The notes under the pieces are model-generated. The model searched no databases. It saw only the letters and a program-made list of their open reading frames with translations, and had not been told where the DNA came from. The position numbers were made by a program, and so were the translations under genes. From Aestuariirhabdus haliotis (lineage in GTDB: Bacteria; Pseudomonadota; Gammaproteobacteria; Pseudomonadales; Aestuariirhabdaceae): a DNA stretch of 64,000 nucleotides. The DNA is taken from the NCBI RefSeq assembly GCF_023509475.1, contig NZ_JAKSDZ010000006.1:1-64000 (forward strand), read 5' to 3'. Of this stretch, positions 16,001 to 25,566 are shown piece after piece. The first letter of the stretch is position 1, and each line of letters starts with the position of its first letter.

Positions 16001-16789
16001 ATGTTCCGACTTCTTGCCATAAGCATATTGGCATTTTCCAGCACAGCATGGGGATGGCAAATCAGCAGCGACTCCCAGCGCGTCGCACTGCTTGAGCTTT
16101 ATACTTCGGAAGGATGCAGTAGCTGCCCAGCTGCCGATCGCTGGCTGAATGGTCTGGTCAATCATCCGGATTTATGGCAACGCTTTGTACCAGTTGCCTT
16201 TCACGTTGATTATTGGGACTGGATCGGCTGGAAAGATCGCTTTGCCCGCCCCAGCCACAGCAACCGGCAACGCACCTACCAACGTCAGGGAGGGCTGAAT
16301 GCGGTCTACACTCCCGGTTTTGTTGTCGACGGCAAAGAATGGCGCAACTGGTTCCGCTCTACAAACAGCACAACACCCCCGGAGTCCAGTGAGGATGCCG
16401 GTGTTCTGAGCCTTGAGCAAAAGGGTAACGAGCTCGTCGCGCGATACCAGTTACCTGAACACCAGGCTGGCGCAAACCATTACAACCTGGACTTTGTTAT
16501 CACCGGGTTTGATCTCAGTAATCGCATTGATGCCGGAGAAAACAGGGGCAAAGTACTTGAACACAATTTTGTCGTACTCCACCACCTGAGGCAGATGAGC
16601 TATCCACTACCGGACTCACCCGGAGTATTGCAATGGCGCATCGCCTTGCCTCAGACGATTAACCAACAGAGTCAAACCAAAGAGCCCCGTCGTCTGGCCA
16701 TATCAGCCTGGGTCAGCACCGGCGACTTTTTACGCCCCTTGCAGGCCACCGGGGGTTGGTGGAGGAACTCGAAGGAAAACACACTCTAA
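16001..16789 (+). CDS. DUF1223 family exported thioredoxin-fold protein
   Basis: 262 residues. A signal peptide (1 to about 18, ending AWG) is followed by LLELYTSEGCSSCPAADRWL, whose Cys-x-x-Cys and Pro resemble a thioredoxin active site, and by AFHVDYWDWIGWKDRFA, the DUF1223 signature. The role is unknown; a periplasmic redox function is an inference from the CxxC motif. The start is supported by GGAG 6 nt before ATG. It converges with the methyltransferase gene, whose stop is 5 bp away. Confidence 0.85.
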   Translation: MFRLLAISILAFSSTAWGWQISSDSQRVALLELYTSEGCSSCPAADRWLNGLVNHPDLWQRFVPVAFHVDYWDWIGWKDRFARPSHSNRQRTYQRQGGLNAVYTPGFVVDGKEWRNWFRSTNSTTPPESSEDAGVLSLEQKGNELVARYQLPEHQAGANHYNLDFVITGFDLSNRIDAGENRGKVLEHNFVVLHHLRQMSYPLPDSPGVLQWRIALPQTINQQSQTKEPRRLAISAWVSTGDFLRPLQATGGWWRNSKENTL

Positions 16790-16793
16790 GGGC

Positions 16794-17507
16794 TTAGGGA
16801 GCTAATGCCTCGTACAAACTGACACGACCAAACTCCCTGAATTCATCGATATCCGGGAAGGTCGTGCACTCCACCTGGCTGATACGTCGATAAGGCGGAA
16901 CATTAAAATCACGAATTCGTGAATCCGCCACCAGCACTCGTTTAGCACAGGCAAGAAAACCATCAAGCAACCCCAGGTTTTCACGGTCATACAATACGTC
17001 CGCGGCAATCAACAGGTCCACCCTGTCCTGTTGCTTGGAGAGATCATCCAGTCGCTCGATCTCGACGCCGTTAATCTCGGCATTGATCGCCACCGCCGCT
17101 AACGCCTGTTCATCGATATCGCAGGCGATCACCTTTTTGGCCCCCGCACGGGCTGCAGCAATGGCGACAATACCGGAACCGGCACCAAAATCGACAACCG
17201 TCTGGCCTGACAGTTGCTCAGGCCGCGCCATCAGGTACTGGGCCAACGCCAAACCACTGCCCCAGCACAGGCTCCAGTAGGCTGGCTCCGCCATGATTCG
17301 ATGGATCTCTTGCTGCGTATAGCGCAGTGGCACAGTCCGGGGATCAACCAGCATCAGCTCAATACCTTCACAATCGGGTAAGCGCTGTGATAGCAGGCGC
17401 GAACCGGGGATTCGCTGTTGCAGCATGTGTTGCAACAGCGCAACAGACGGCGGTTGGCAACAGCCTGATTGATCAGCACGTTTGGATACAGGTTTGTTCG
17501 TTAGCAC
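16794..17507 (-). CDS. Class I SAM-dependent methyltransferase, ETFB-lysine/protein N-methyltransferase type
   Basis: 237 residues. The SAM motif is [20 protein letters not shown] (about 103-122), followed by [15 protein letters not shown] and [14 protein letters not shown]. The arrangement [18 protein letters not shown] just before motif I is characteristic of METTL20/Nnt1-like protein methyltransferases. A lysine methyltransferase activity is inferred; the target is unknown. It starts with GTG; no strong ribosome site is visible, so the start may lie a few codons further in. Confidence 0.78.
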   Translation of the reverse strand: MLTNKPVSKRADQSGCCQPPSVALLQHMLQQRIPGSRLLSQRLPDCEGIELMLVDPRTVPLRYTQQEIHRIMAEPAYWSLCWGSGLALAQYLMARPEQLSGQTVVDFGAGSGIVAIAAARAGAKKVIACDIDEQALAAVAINAEINGVEIERLDDLSKQQDRVDLLIAADVLYDRENLGLLDGFLACAKRVLVADSRIRDFNVPPYRRISQVECTTFPDIDEFREFGRVSLYEALAP

Positions 17508-17918
17508 AGCGATTGCAAACTCATTGGGAGAAGACTATCCAGGGATGGAGTAGGGATGGACTTTAGGGTTTTTCTAATCTGTTTTCTGGCATTAATCGCT
17601 GTTTTCCAACGCTATTTATTCAGGCCTGTACGAACAAAAGCAGGGTTAAGCGGAACCACAGGATTATGGTGACAATGTGCGGACAGGCTAGTGTTGTTCA
17701 TAAAACATTTCGACTAAAAACAGACAAGGCCGACCACTCTCTCTGGATTGGTCGGCCTCTATAGCCTTTCAACAGGAGGTGGTTATACCTCCTTGGACAC
17801 TCATGGTGAGCAGTTCTATTTATAACGCTCGGGGGCAGCCAAGTCCACCGAGTTCTGAGAACAGTTTGCACTAAAAAAAAATCCTTTCTTCCTTCTATTT
17901 TTAGACGCTCATTCATTA
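17508..17918. other. Intergenic region with two hairpins
   Basis: 411 bp. It holds the terminator at 17716-17758 and a second hairpin with perfect arms AGGAGGT (17774-17780) and ACCTCCT (17787-17793) around a 6-nt loop. A reverse-strand open frame crosses both hairpins and shows no family features, so it is not called. The upstream part must contain the promoter of the reverse-strand methyltransferase gene. Confidence 0.45.
17716..17758 (-). terminator. Intrinsic terminator of the PAS-GGDEF-EAL gene
   Basis: Perfect 10-bp arms AGGCCGACCA (17727-17736) and TGGTCGGCCT (17749-17758) enclose a 12-nt loop. Read on the reverse strand, the stem is followed by TGTCTG and five T (17720-17716). It lies about 160 bp past the stop of the cyclic-di-GMP gene. 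Confidence 0.65.
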
Positions 17919-20900
17919 TCATCCGGTGCCCGTTGCCACGAGCAAACTACGCTGTTCGCGAACGGCCCTGGATATTTCCAAAGCCGATGTCGGTCGGCAA
18001 AACAGGTATCCCTGCCCTTCGTCACAGCGCAGTCGCTGTAAGTAGGATTGCTGCAAAGCGGTTTCTACTCCTTCGCCAACCACCCGTAAATCCAGATTAT
18101 GAGCCAGTGCCACGATGGCACGAATAATGGTTTCGGCATCTCCCCGACCCGTAACGGCCTTGCCCAGCTGATTCACAAAGGTCCGGTCGATTTTAATGCA
18201 GGAAATGGGTAGCTGGTTGAGATAGCTGAAGGAGGAATAACCGGTGCCAAAGTCGTCGATAGCGACGGTGATGCCTAATTCCCGAATGTGTGATAGCAGC
18301 TCGATCGAGCGATCGATGTTCGACATAATTGCCGTTTCGGTCAGTTCAATTTCGAGTAAGCGAGGATCGATGTCGTGCTGCTGCAACAGGGACGCCATAT
18401 GACTTGCCAGCTGCTGATTTTGCAGTTCCTGGGCCGAAATATTGACCGCCATCGTCAGGTTGATTCCTTCCGCCCGCCAATATGCCAACTGACGACACGC
18501 CAGCTCCAGCACCCGGCGCCCCAAACGATGAATCTGGGCCGACTGTTCGGCAATGCCGACAAATTCTACGGGAGATATCTCGCCCAGCTCCGGATGCTGC
18601 CATCGGGCCAGCGCTTCGACACCGATAACCTGGCCACTGAGCAGATTAATTTTGGGTTGATACTCGAGATAAATTTGCTCGCTTTCCAGCCCTTCATGCA
18701 AGGCTTGCTCAACCTGCACACGACGCTCCAGCGCCTCAGCCTGTTCCAGTTGAAATAGCGACACCGGCACTTCTTTTTGCTTGGCCTGGTACATGGCAAT
18801 ATCGGCATGCTTGAGCAAACTATTGAGATCAGCCCCATCTTCGGGAAAACAGGCAATCCCTATACTGGCCTCCACCTGTACGCGATGGTTTTTCAACGCC
18901 ACCGGTTTACCGACCGCAGCAGCAATACGTTCGGCAACTTCCAAAGCCGCCATATTGCTGCATTCGGGTAGGATGATGGTGAACTCATCGCCACCTTGTC
19001 GGCAAAGGGTATCGATATCGCGCAAGCACCCCTTGATCGCCTTACTCACCGCGACCAGCAGAAGGTCGCCAACATCATGCCCCAGGGTATCGTTGACGTC
19101 CTTGAATTTATCCAGATCGATCACCAATACCGCCAACGGCCCATTACCACGACGAGCCAGGGCCAAACTTTGTTCGGCACGTTCAGCCAATAAACGACGG
19201 TTGGGCAAGCTGGTCAGGGAATCATAAAACGCAAGATTCTCAATCTGCTCTAGCCGTTCCATATCCTGGGTAACGTCCTTATGGATACCCACCATGCGCA
19301 GGGGTTCGCCGGCTTCGCTCCAACTGACTACCCGCCCCCGGGAAAGGATATAAATCAGCGAACCATCCTTTTTGAACATACGAAAACGTTCTTCAAAACG
19401 CCCACCATTCTCTTCATGGCGCTCAAGCATACTGGTGACCAGTGCTCGGTCCTCCGGATGCACAAAACGTCCCCAATAGCTCAACTGGTCGCCATACTCA
19501 GCGGGGGTATATCCGAGCATCTCCAGAAAGCGGGGACTATAAAACACCTTACCGCTGGGAATATGAGCGTCCCAAATCCCCTCATCAGCCACTTCAAAGG
19601 CGTAACTCAATAACTCTTCGCTATGCCGGGTCCTCTCTTCCGCCCGCTTTGAAGCATCGATATCGGCCATTGTGCCTACCATGCGTAATGCCCGACCGTC
19701 CGCATCAAAACTGGCCGTCGCACGCTCGGACACCCAGATATAATCACCGCCGGCTACACGAATTCGATGTTCGCTGTGATAAAAGGGATCCGAGCCACGC
19801 AAATGCCCTACCGTCTCCCGACTTACTCGGGCACGATCATCCGGATGCAGTACCCCCTGCCAACGCTTGACATCGAAACCCTCATCGATGTCATAGCCGG
19901 TAATTTCATACCAGCGACGGGAAAGAAATAATTGGTTGTTGGCAATGTCCCAATCCCATAAGCCTTCCTGGCTGCCTTCCAGTGCCAGCTGCCAACGCTG
20001 TTCAGAGGCCTTGAGCGCACTGTCGGTGTGACGGGCTTCGGTGACATCGAGACCGCAAGCTCCAGCTCCGCGAATGTTACCTGCGTCGTCCAGAATAGGG
20101 CCATAACTCGCATCCAATACCAGTATTTCGCCATCAGGCAATTGATGGCGACGTTCTGCATGGCAGCTCTCCCCGCGCAACGCCTGATTTAGGCCGATCC
20201 GTATTTCCTCTCCGCCAGCGGCTTGGGCCAATAAAGGCAATATATCCATGCCTATCTCAGGGTCGACACCGGTCAGTTGCTTCACCAGTTCACTGTGAGC
20301 TCGGTTGAACATCGTGTAGCGATAGTCAGTATCAACCGCATAAGCGAACATCAATTGTGTTTCGAGAATATTTTGCAGTTGACCATAAGCATCCCGAGCC
20401 TCAAACCCAAGTTGAGTATTGGTCTGTAGTTCCGATTCTTCCTCCGTATGAAGCTGCTTTCTCTGACCACCAAACCAGAATCTCAGACCTGCAATAGTCT
20501 CCGGTTTTTTACTCGGCAGGAACAATAACAACGCGGCGGCGGGTATCAACAACAATACCGCAACCATAAACTTATTGATCAGCCAGTCCCCTCCACCAAG
20601 AATAAGCCCGGAAACCATCGCATCGACCAGGGTTCCCCCTAACAGACAGATCGAAAAACTCCAGAAACGGATACCCTCAATTCGCAACAATAGACGCTCG
20701 AAAACGGCCAGAGAGAATAACGCCAATAAAACCAGGCTAAACATTTTCAGGAGCAGTTGTCCGAAAGGCACTGCGACTACCGGGCCATGAAAGAGAGATC
20801 CCCCCATCAGGGCGCCGACACCGGTCTCCACAAGAGGCAGCCCAACACAGGTAGAAACAATAATGGCAGCCCCTATACGAGCTGCCGCAGGGCCTGTATA

Positions 20901-21122
20901 GAGATAGATCAGCAACAAGGTCATCAAAGACAAGGGCGCGGCAATGGCTTCCCACCCGGAAAGGCTGAGCACCGCTACCGCAGGAGAAAAATGCACCAGA
21001 GTGATGCCCCCCAACAACACATAGGCAGGTACCAGACCCAGATATCGACGAAGACTGACAAGGATGCACGCAACTCCACCAAGCAAGATGGCAGCCAGCA
21101 GCTGCAGCACAGTTAGGCTCAA
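17919..21122 (-). CDS. Membrane-anchored PAS-GGDEF-EAL cyclic-di-GMP enzyme
   Basis: About 1067 residues. A hydrophobic N-terminal region of seven or so helices (about 1-215) is followed by three or four PAS/PAC domains (about 250-640, with repeats of WQ..LEGSQEGLWDWD type), a GGDEF domain (about 645-800; CRQGGDEFTIILPE, with an RxxD inhibitory site five residues before) and an EAL domain (VIGVEALARWQHPE, AIDDFGTGYSSFSYL). Both output domains keep their catalytic motifs, so it could make and break cyclic-di-GMP. TTG at 21122 is chosen because GAGGAG lies 9 nt before it and the first helix follows; an ATG 25 codons upstream has no ribosome site and overlaps the mnmC promoter. Confidence 0.85.
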   Translation of the reverse strand: MSLTVLQLLAAILLGGVACILVSLRRYLGLVPAYVLLGGITLVHFSPAVAVLSLSGWEAIAAPLSLMTLLLIYLYTGPAAARIGAAIIVSTCVGLPLVETGVGALMGGSLFHGPVVAVPFGQLLLKMFSLVLLALFSLAVFERLLLRIEGIRFWSFSICLLGGTLVDAMVSGLILGGGDWLINKFMVAVLLLIPAAALLLFLPSKKPETIAGLRFWFGGQRKQLHTEEESELQTNTQLGFEARDAYGQLQNILETQLMFAYAVDTDYRYTMFNRAHSELVKQLTGVDPEIGMDILPLLAQAAGGEEIRIGLNQALRGESCHAERRHQLPDGEILVLDASYGPILDDAGNIRGAGACGLDVTEARHTDSALKASEQRWQLALEGSQEGLWDWDIANNQLFLSRRWYEITGYDIDEGFDVKRWQGVLHPDDRARVSRETVGHLRGSDPFYHSEHRIRVAGGDYIWVSERATASFDADGRALRMVGTMADIDASKRAEERTRHSEELLSYAFEVADEGIWDAHIPSGKVFYSPRFLEMLGYTPAEYGDQLSYWGRFVHPEDRALVTSMLERHEENGGRFEERFRMFKKDGSLIYILSRGRVVSWSEAGEPLRMVGIHKDVTQDMERLEQIENLAFYDSLTSLPNRRLLAERAEQSLALARRGNGPLAVLVIDLDKFKDVNDTLGHDVGDLLLVAVSKAIKGCLRDIDTLCRQGGDEFTIILPECSNMAALEVAERIAAAVGKPVALKNHRVQVEASIGIACFPEDGADLNSLLKHADIAMYQAKQKEVPVSLFQLEQAEALERRVQVEQALHEGLESEQIYLEYQPKINLLSGQVIGVEALARWQHPELGEISPVEFVGIAEQSAQIHRLGRRVLELACRQLAYWRAEGINLTMAVNISAQELQNQQLASHMASLLQQHDIDPRLLEIELTETAIMSNIDRSIELLSHIRELGITVAIDDFGTGYSSFSYLNQLPISCIKIDRTFVNQLGKAVTGRGDAETIIRAIVALAHNLDLRVVGEGVETALQQSYLQRLRCDEGQGYLFCRPTSALEISRAVREQRSLLVATGTG

Positions 21123-21174
21123 AACAGTATTCTCCTCACCCGAGCGAGATAAATCATCAGCAAACTCCCGGCAG

Positions 21175-21203
21175 TTGGGAACTTGCCCTATTTTCATTAG
21201 AAT
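21175..21203 (+). promoter_or_regulatory. Sigma-70-type promoter for mnmC
   Basis: TTGGGA (21175-21180), a 17-nt spacer and TAGAAT (21198-21203). They match the consensus at 4 of 6 and 5 of 6 positions. Transcription would start about 25 bp before the proposed mnmC GTG. The site lies inside the longest possible frame of the divergent gene, which favours the shorter start of that gene. Confidence 0.5.
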
Positions 21204-21235
21204 AGCGCACCCGTTTCATCCCAATCTACCCTAGG

Positions 21236-23266
21236 GTGACCTACTTGACCGATAACGGCCGCAACAACGCTCATCAAACACCAATCGCCTGGGACGAACA
21301 GGGTCTGCCCCGCTCCAGCCTCTACGATGATGTCTACTTCTCGGTCAGCGGCGGTCTGGAGGAGAGCCGTCATATTTTTCTTGCCAACAACCGTTTGTCC
21401 GAGCGCTGGCAGGCACTATCCGAAAACGACCACTTTACCGTAGCCGAAACCGGTTTTGGCACGGGCAAGAACTTCCTGTGTTGCTGGCAGCTGTGGCGGC
21501 AACAAGCCCCTTCCAATGCCCGACTCCATTTCATCAGCACCGAAAAACACCCGCTCGGCCGTGACGACTTAAAGCGCACATTTTCCCTTTGGCCCGAGCT
21601 GGAACCCCTGGCTCAAGCACTGTTACATCAGTATCCCGCCGCCTGGACCGGTATTCACCGTTTGATCTTCGATGAAGGCCGTGTCTGCCTGACCCTATGC
21701 CTGGGGGATGCTCTGGAGAGTCTGGAGCAATTACAGGCAAGCGTCGATTGCTGGTTTCTCGATGGCTTTGCTCCCGCCAGAAACCCGGACATCTGGCAAC
21801 CCGCACTTTACATGAGAATGTCTCAACTTAGTAATCCGAACGCTACCTTCTCTACCTATACGGTAGCCGGCATGGCTCGGCGCGGCCTGGTCGCAGCAGG
21901 ATTTCATGTCGAGGTGGCCGAAGGTTGTGGGCTGAAACGGGAGATGCTACGCGGTTTCTTACCACGGCCGGTGGAATCTGTACCCTCAGGAAGCCCATGG
22001 CAATACCCGGCAAACAGTAACCTTGGCGGACGAGAGATTGTGGTGGTTGGTGCCGGCCTGGCAGGTGCCAGTTGCGCCTACGCCCTGGCTCGTCGTGGCT
22101 GGAAGGTAAGAGTGCTTGAACAACACAGCGAACCGGCGCAGGAAGCATCAGGAAATCCCCAAGGGGTTCTGTATACCAAACTGTCGGCTCAGGGGACCTT
22201 GCTATCAGAGTTAGTGCATCAGGGTTATCACTTCAGCCTGGCCTTGTTGCGCCAGCTGCTTCCTCCAGACCAACACCCTTTGGCCTGGTCTCCCTGCGGT
22301 ATGGTTCAGCTCGCCTACAACGATAAGGAGTTAAAACGCCAGCAGCAGCTGTTAAACAGCAACCTGGCTCATCCACAATTCTTCCAGGCACTGAACGCTG
22401 GCCAACTCAGTGACAAGGCCGGCGTTGAGGTCGGTGTTGGCGGTTTGTATTACCCGAACGCGGGTTGGGTTAATCCCGCCAGCCTCTGCCAGGCCCTGTT
22501 GTCCCATCCCGCGATCACCCTGACAACCCATTGGCCGCTGACCTCCCTGGAAGCTATCAATCCGGGTTCCGGATGGCGGCTGAGCAACGATCGGGGTGAC
22601 AGCCTGGACAGCTCCAGGGTGATACTGACCACCGGTCGGGATTGTCATAGCTTACCCCAGAGCCAATACCTGCCATTAAAGTCCATTCGCGGACAGATCA
22701 GTTATCTGGCATCGGGCACCAGCAATTCCGACTCGTCGTGCGGACAACTGCCCAGGACCGTTCTCTGCGGTGAGGGGTACATTGCTCCTCCAAGGCTGGG
22801 TCAAGTCAATGTTGGCGCGACCTTTAATTTCGATAGCGATCTGCGTGAGTGCCGCGATCAGGATCATGAGTTCAACCTCGATCTGCTGCATCGGCTCAGC
22901 CCGGAACTGCATCAATACCTGAATGCCAGCTTGCCTAATATCACCGGTGGTCGGGCCAACTTCCGCACCACATCGCCCGACTACCTTCCCCTGGTCGGAG
23001 CCCTGGTCGATGAATCCGCTTTCCTGGAGACCTATTCCAGGTTGAGAAAAGACGCCAAAACGCAGTTCGACACCCCCTGCCCTTATTTGCCTGGACTCTA
23101 TGTGAGCACCGCTCACGGATCCAGAGGACTGGTGACCTGTCCTCTGGCTGGCGAGATGCTGGCCAGCGAAATCTGCAACGAACCATTACCCGTAAGCCTC
23201 AAACTGCATCAGAACCTGAGCCCTAATCGTTTCCTGGTACGTCAACTGATTCGTAACCGGATTTGA
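21236..23266 (+). CDS. mnmC: Bifunctional tRNA 5-methylaminomethyl-2-thiouridine biosynthesis protein MnmC
   Basis: 676 residues with the two-domain MnmC layout. The N-terminal methyltransferase part (about 1-240) has VAETGFGTGKNFLCCWQLW and DCWFLDGFAPARNPDIWQP. The C-terminal FAD oxidoreductase (about 260-676) opens with IVVVGAGLAGASCAYALA, then EASGNPQGVLYTKLS. It removes the carboxymethyl group of cmnm5s2U and methylates the product to mnm5s2U in the wobble position of certain tRNAs. The apparent start is GTG with CTAGG immediately before it, a poor ribosome site; the conserved core (LPRSSLYDDVYFS) begins about residue 23. It is divergent from the cyclic-di-GMP gene. Confidence 0.93.
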   Translation: MTYLTDNGRNNAHQTPIAWDEQGLPRSSLYDDVYFSVSGGLEESRHIFLANNRLSERWQALSENDHFTVAETGFGTGKNFLCCWQLWRQQAPSNARLHFISTEKHPLGRDDLKRTFSLWPELEPLAQALLHQYPAAWTGIHRLIFDEGRVCLTLCLGDALESLEQLQASVDCWFLDGFAPARNPDIWQPALYMRMSQLSNPNATFSTYTVAGMARRGLVAAGFHVEVAEGCGLKREMLRGFLPRPVESVPSGSPWQYPANSNLGGREIVVVGAGLAGASCAYALARRGWKVRVLEQHSEPAQEASGNPQGVLYTKLSAQGTLLSELVHQGYHFSLALLRQLLPPDQHPLAWSPCGMVQLAYNDKELKRQQQLLNSNLAHPQFFQALNAGQLSDKAGVEVGVGGLYYPNAGWVNPASLCQALLSHPAITLTTHWPLTSLEAINPGSGWRLSNDRGDSLDSSRVILTTGRDCHSLPQSQYLPLKSIRGQISYLASGTSNSDSSCGQLPRTVLCGEGYIAPPRLGQVNVGATFNFDSDLRECRDQDHEFNLDLLHRLSPELHQYLNASLPNITGGRANFRTTSPDYLPLVGALVDESAFLETYSRLRKDAKTQFDTPCPYLPGLYVSTAHGSRGLVTCPLAGEMLASEICNEPLPVSLKLHQNLSPNRFLVRQLIRNRI

Positions 23267-23397
23267 TCAGGCCTGATATCAAGGCTGGATCTTCCCCCTG
23301 CGCTCGACCTCAAGCGGGCCCGATGCTGTGACGCGTCCATGACCCGTGCCCAGCCATCGAACCCTTGCCAATCGGTCAAACCAGAGGGTATGCTGCT

Positions 23398-23413
23398 GTA
23401 AATTTTAATTTAC
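23398..23413. promoter_or_regulatory. Palindrome upstream of the first PuuB-like gene
   Basis: A perfect dyad GTAAATT-TT-AATTTAC, 25 bp before the ATG at 23438. A/T-rich dyads of this size are common operators of dimeric repressors that control amine catabolism genes. No copy was found upstream of the second PuuB-like gene, so regulation is inferred only. Confidence 0.35.
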
Positions 23414-23437
23414 ACATCAGAAAGTATATTCAACAAC

Positions 23438-24730
23438 ATGAAGATACCCGTACACAGCGCGAATCACGCCCCCTCTTACTACGCCGCGACGGCCAACCGA
23501 CAGACGGACTATCAAAGCCTGCAGGGGGATCAAAGTGCGGATGTCTGTATTGTCGGGGGAGGATTCACCGGTGTCAGCACAGCTCTGAACCTTGCCGAGC
23601 GCGGGTATAAGGTTATCGTGCTGGAGGCCCACAAGATCAGCTGGGGGGCTAGCGGACGCAATGGTGGTCAGCTAATCCGGGGAATCGGTCACGGCGCCGA
23701 TCAGTTTCGAAACGAGATCGGCACCGAAGGCGTCGAAGCGATCTTTCGAATGGGGCTCGAAGCGGTCGAAATTGTGCGCAATACCGTCGATCGTTATCAA
23801 ATAGATTGTGACCTGACCCTGGGTTACTTCGATGCTGCGACCAAGCCACGCCATATGCGCGAGCTGGAAGAGGACTATGAGTCGCTCACTGGCTATGGTT
23901 ACCCTCACGAACTCAAGATGCTGGATCGCTCCGAGGTTGCTTCCGTGGTCGGCTCGGATATGTACATTGGCGGCCTGGTCGATATGGGCAGTGGTCACCT
24001 TCATCCGCTTAACTTGTGTCTGGGTGAAGCCGCTGCGGCAGAATCTATGGGCGCGCAGCTCTTCGAACATTCTGCCGTTACCCGCATCAAACATGGCACC
24101 CGGCCCGTGGTTTATACCGAGCAGGGTAGCGTCAATGCCGATTTTGTAGTGCTGGGCGGTAATGCCTACATTGGCAATCTGGAGCCCCGCATTGCAGGCA
24201 AGGTACTACCCGCCGGTAGTTATGTGATCGCAACCGAGCCCCTGCCGGAGACCCTTCATAGCCGGTTAATGCCTCGCAATATGGCCATCTGCGACCAGCG
24301 TGTGGCTCTGGATTATTACCGTTTGAGTGCCGACAAACGTTTGCTGTTTGGCGGCATGTGTAACTACTCGGGCCGTGAACCGGCCAGCATCACCGCCGCC
24401 ATGCGGCCGAAGATGCTGAAAGTCTTTCCTGAACTTGAAAGCATCACTATCGACTACGAATGGGGGGGCAACATTGGCATTGGCGCTAACCGCATGCCGC
24501 AACTGGGTCGAATCGAAAACAACGTGCTCTTTGCTCAGGCCTACTCCGGTCACGGTATCAATGCCACCCATATGATGGGGCGACTCGTTGCAGAGGCCAT
24601 CAGTGGTCAGGCCGAACGCTTCGATGTTTTTGCCGGCATCAAGCATATGACCTTCCCCGGCGGGAAACATTTGCGCAGCCCCCTGCTGGCAGCGGGCATG
24701 CTCTATTACCGTTTTATGGATCTGTTCTAA
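23438..24730 (+). CDS. puuB: FAD-dependent amine oxidoreductase, gamma-glutamylputrescine oxidase type (PuuB-like)
   Basis: 430 residues of the DAO family. A conserved Tyr-rich leader (SYYAATA) precedes the FAD Rossmann motif VCIVGGGFTGVSTALNLAERG (broken here by family variation) and the ribose-binding EAHKISWGASGRNGGQL. A late GGNIGIGANRMPQLGR and YSGHGINATHMMGRLVAEA close the FAD site. PuuB-type enzymes oxidise gamma-glutamylputrescine to the aldehyde, releasing ammonia and peroxide. The other puu genes are not adjacent, so the precise amine substrate is uncertain. A perfect dyad lies just upstream. Confidence 0.82.
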   Translation: MKIPVHSANHAPSYYAATANRQTDYQSLQGDQSADVCIVGGGFTGVSTALNLAERGYKVIVLEAHKISWGASGRNGGQLIRGIGHGADQFRNEIGTEGVEAIFRMGLEAVEIVRNTVDRYQIDCDLTLGYFDAATKPRHMRELEEDYESLTGYGYPHELKMLDRSEVASVVGSDMYIGGLVDMGSGHLHPLNLCLGEAAAAESMGAQLFEHSAVTRIKHGTRPVVYTEQGSVNADFVVLGGNAYIGNLEPRIAGKVLPAGSYVIATEPLPETLHSRLMPRNMAICDQRVALDYYRLSADKRLLFGGMCNYSGREPASITAAMRPKMLKVFPELESITIDYEWGGNIGIGANRMPQLGRIENNVLFAQAYSGHGINATHMMGRLVAEAISGQAERFDVFAGIKHMTFPGGKHLRSPLLAAGMLYYRFMDLF

Positions 24731-24792
24731 CTGTGTTTATAAGCGGGTTAACAGTGATTGAGGGCGCTGACAGGGGGATCTGACAGAAGGCT

Positions 24793-25566
24793 TCACGCCG
24801 TACCTGCACCCTGCACCAGCAATCCGGTCGTGCCGTCATACAACAATTTGACACCCATGACGCAGAGAAAGAAATAAGCCAGTCGATAGATGGTTCTCTC
24901 ATTCACCTTATGCAGCAGATAAAAACCCAACCGGACCCCGATAGGCGCTAGCGGAATCAGCACCAACGACGTCATCAGGTTCGCGGTTTGAAAGCTGCCC
25001 AGCCAGGCATAGGGAAAGAGCTTAACGACATTGACCGTGGCAAAAAAAATCGCAAAGGTTCCCATTAACAGTTTTTTGTCCAGCTGTTGGGGCAACATAT
25101 AAACACTCACCGGAGGCGCTCCGGCGTGAATTCCAAAACTGGTAAAACCGGCGACCATGCCCCAAAACGAACCCTTCATCACATTGGGGCCGGTTTTCTG
25201 GTGATAGCCCGGATTAAACCAGTAGTTCAAACAGAAAACGACCGCGATCAAACCGATCAGAATGCGAATCGCATCATCGGGCAGATAGCGAAAAAAGAAC
25301 GCCCCGACCACCACACCGGCTACCGCCGCCGGTAACAAAATTTTCAGGTTAAGCCGGTCGTATTGACCGCGAAAACTCCACAACGCCACTGCATCCATCA
25401 CTACCAGAATCGGTAATAAAATGGCTGCCGCCTGCAATGGCGGTACTGCTAACGCCATCAACGGCACACTCACCACCGCAATGGTGCCACCAAATCCCCC
25501 TTTTGCCATGCCAAACAGCAATACGGCCGGAATAGCACAGAGATAAAAGAAGGGATCGGTGATCAT
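24793..25566 (-). CDS. Sulfite exporter TauE/SafE (TSUP) family permease
   Basis: 257 residues from the chosen ATG, with about seven to eight membrane helices. The family pattern FGMAKGGFGGTIAVVSVPLMAL appears near the N terminus (shown broken by family variation), and GMVAGFTSFGIHAGAPPVSVYM marks the second half. TSUP proteins export small organosulfur or carboxylate anions; the substrate is unknown here. The start at 25566 overlaps the stop of the upstream kinase-like gene by 4 bp (ATGA), so the two are translationally coupled. A frame 13 codons longer has a non-hydrophobic leader and no ribosome site. Confidence 0.84.
   Translation of the reverse strand: MITDPFFYLCAIPAVLLFGMAKGGFGGTIAVVSVPLMALAVPPLQAAAILLPILVVMDAVALWSFRGQYDRLNLKILLPAAVAGVVVGAFFFRYLPDDAIRILIGLIAVVFCLNYWFNPGYHQKTGPNVMKGSFWGMVAGFTSFGIHAGAPPVSVYMLPQQLDKKLLMGTFAIFFATVNVVKLFPYAWLGSFQTANLMTSLVLIPLAPIGVRLGFYLLHKVNERTIYRLAYFFLCVMGVKLLYDGTTGLLVQGAGTA

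Noticed and set aside
17698-17922. Reverse open frame of 74 codons after the PAS-GGDEF-EAL gene
   Set aside because: It spans two hairpins including a good terminator and has no recognisable motif.
23266-23277. Palindrome ATCAGGCCTGAT at the end of mnmC
   Set aside because: It is only 12 bp, overlaps the stop codon and has no T-run; a similar string at the marC end appears coincidental.
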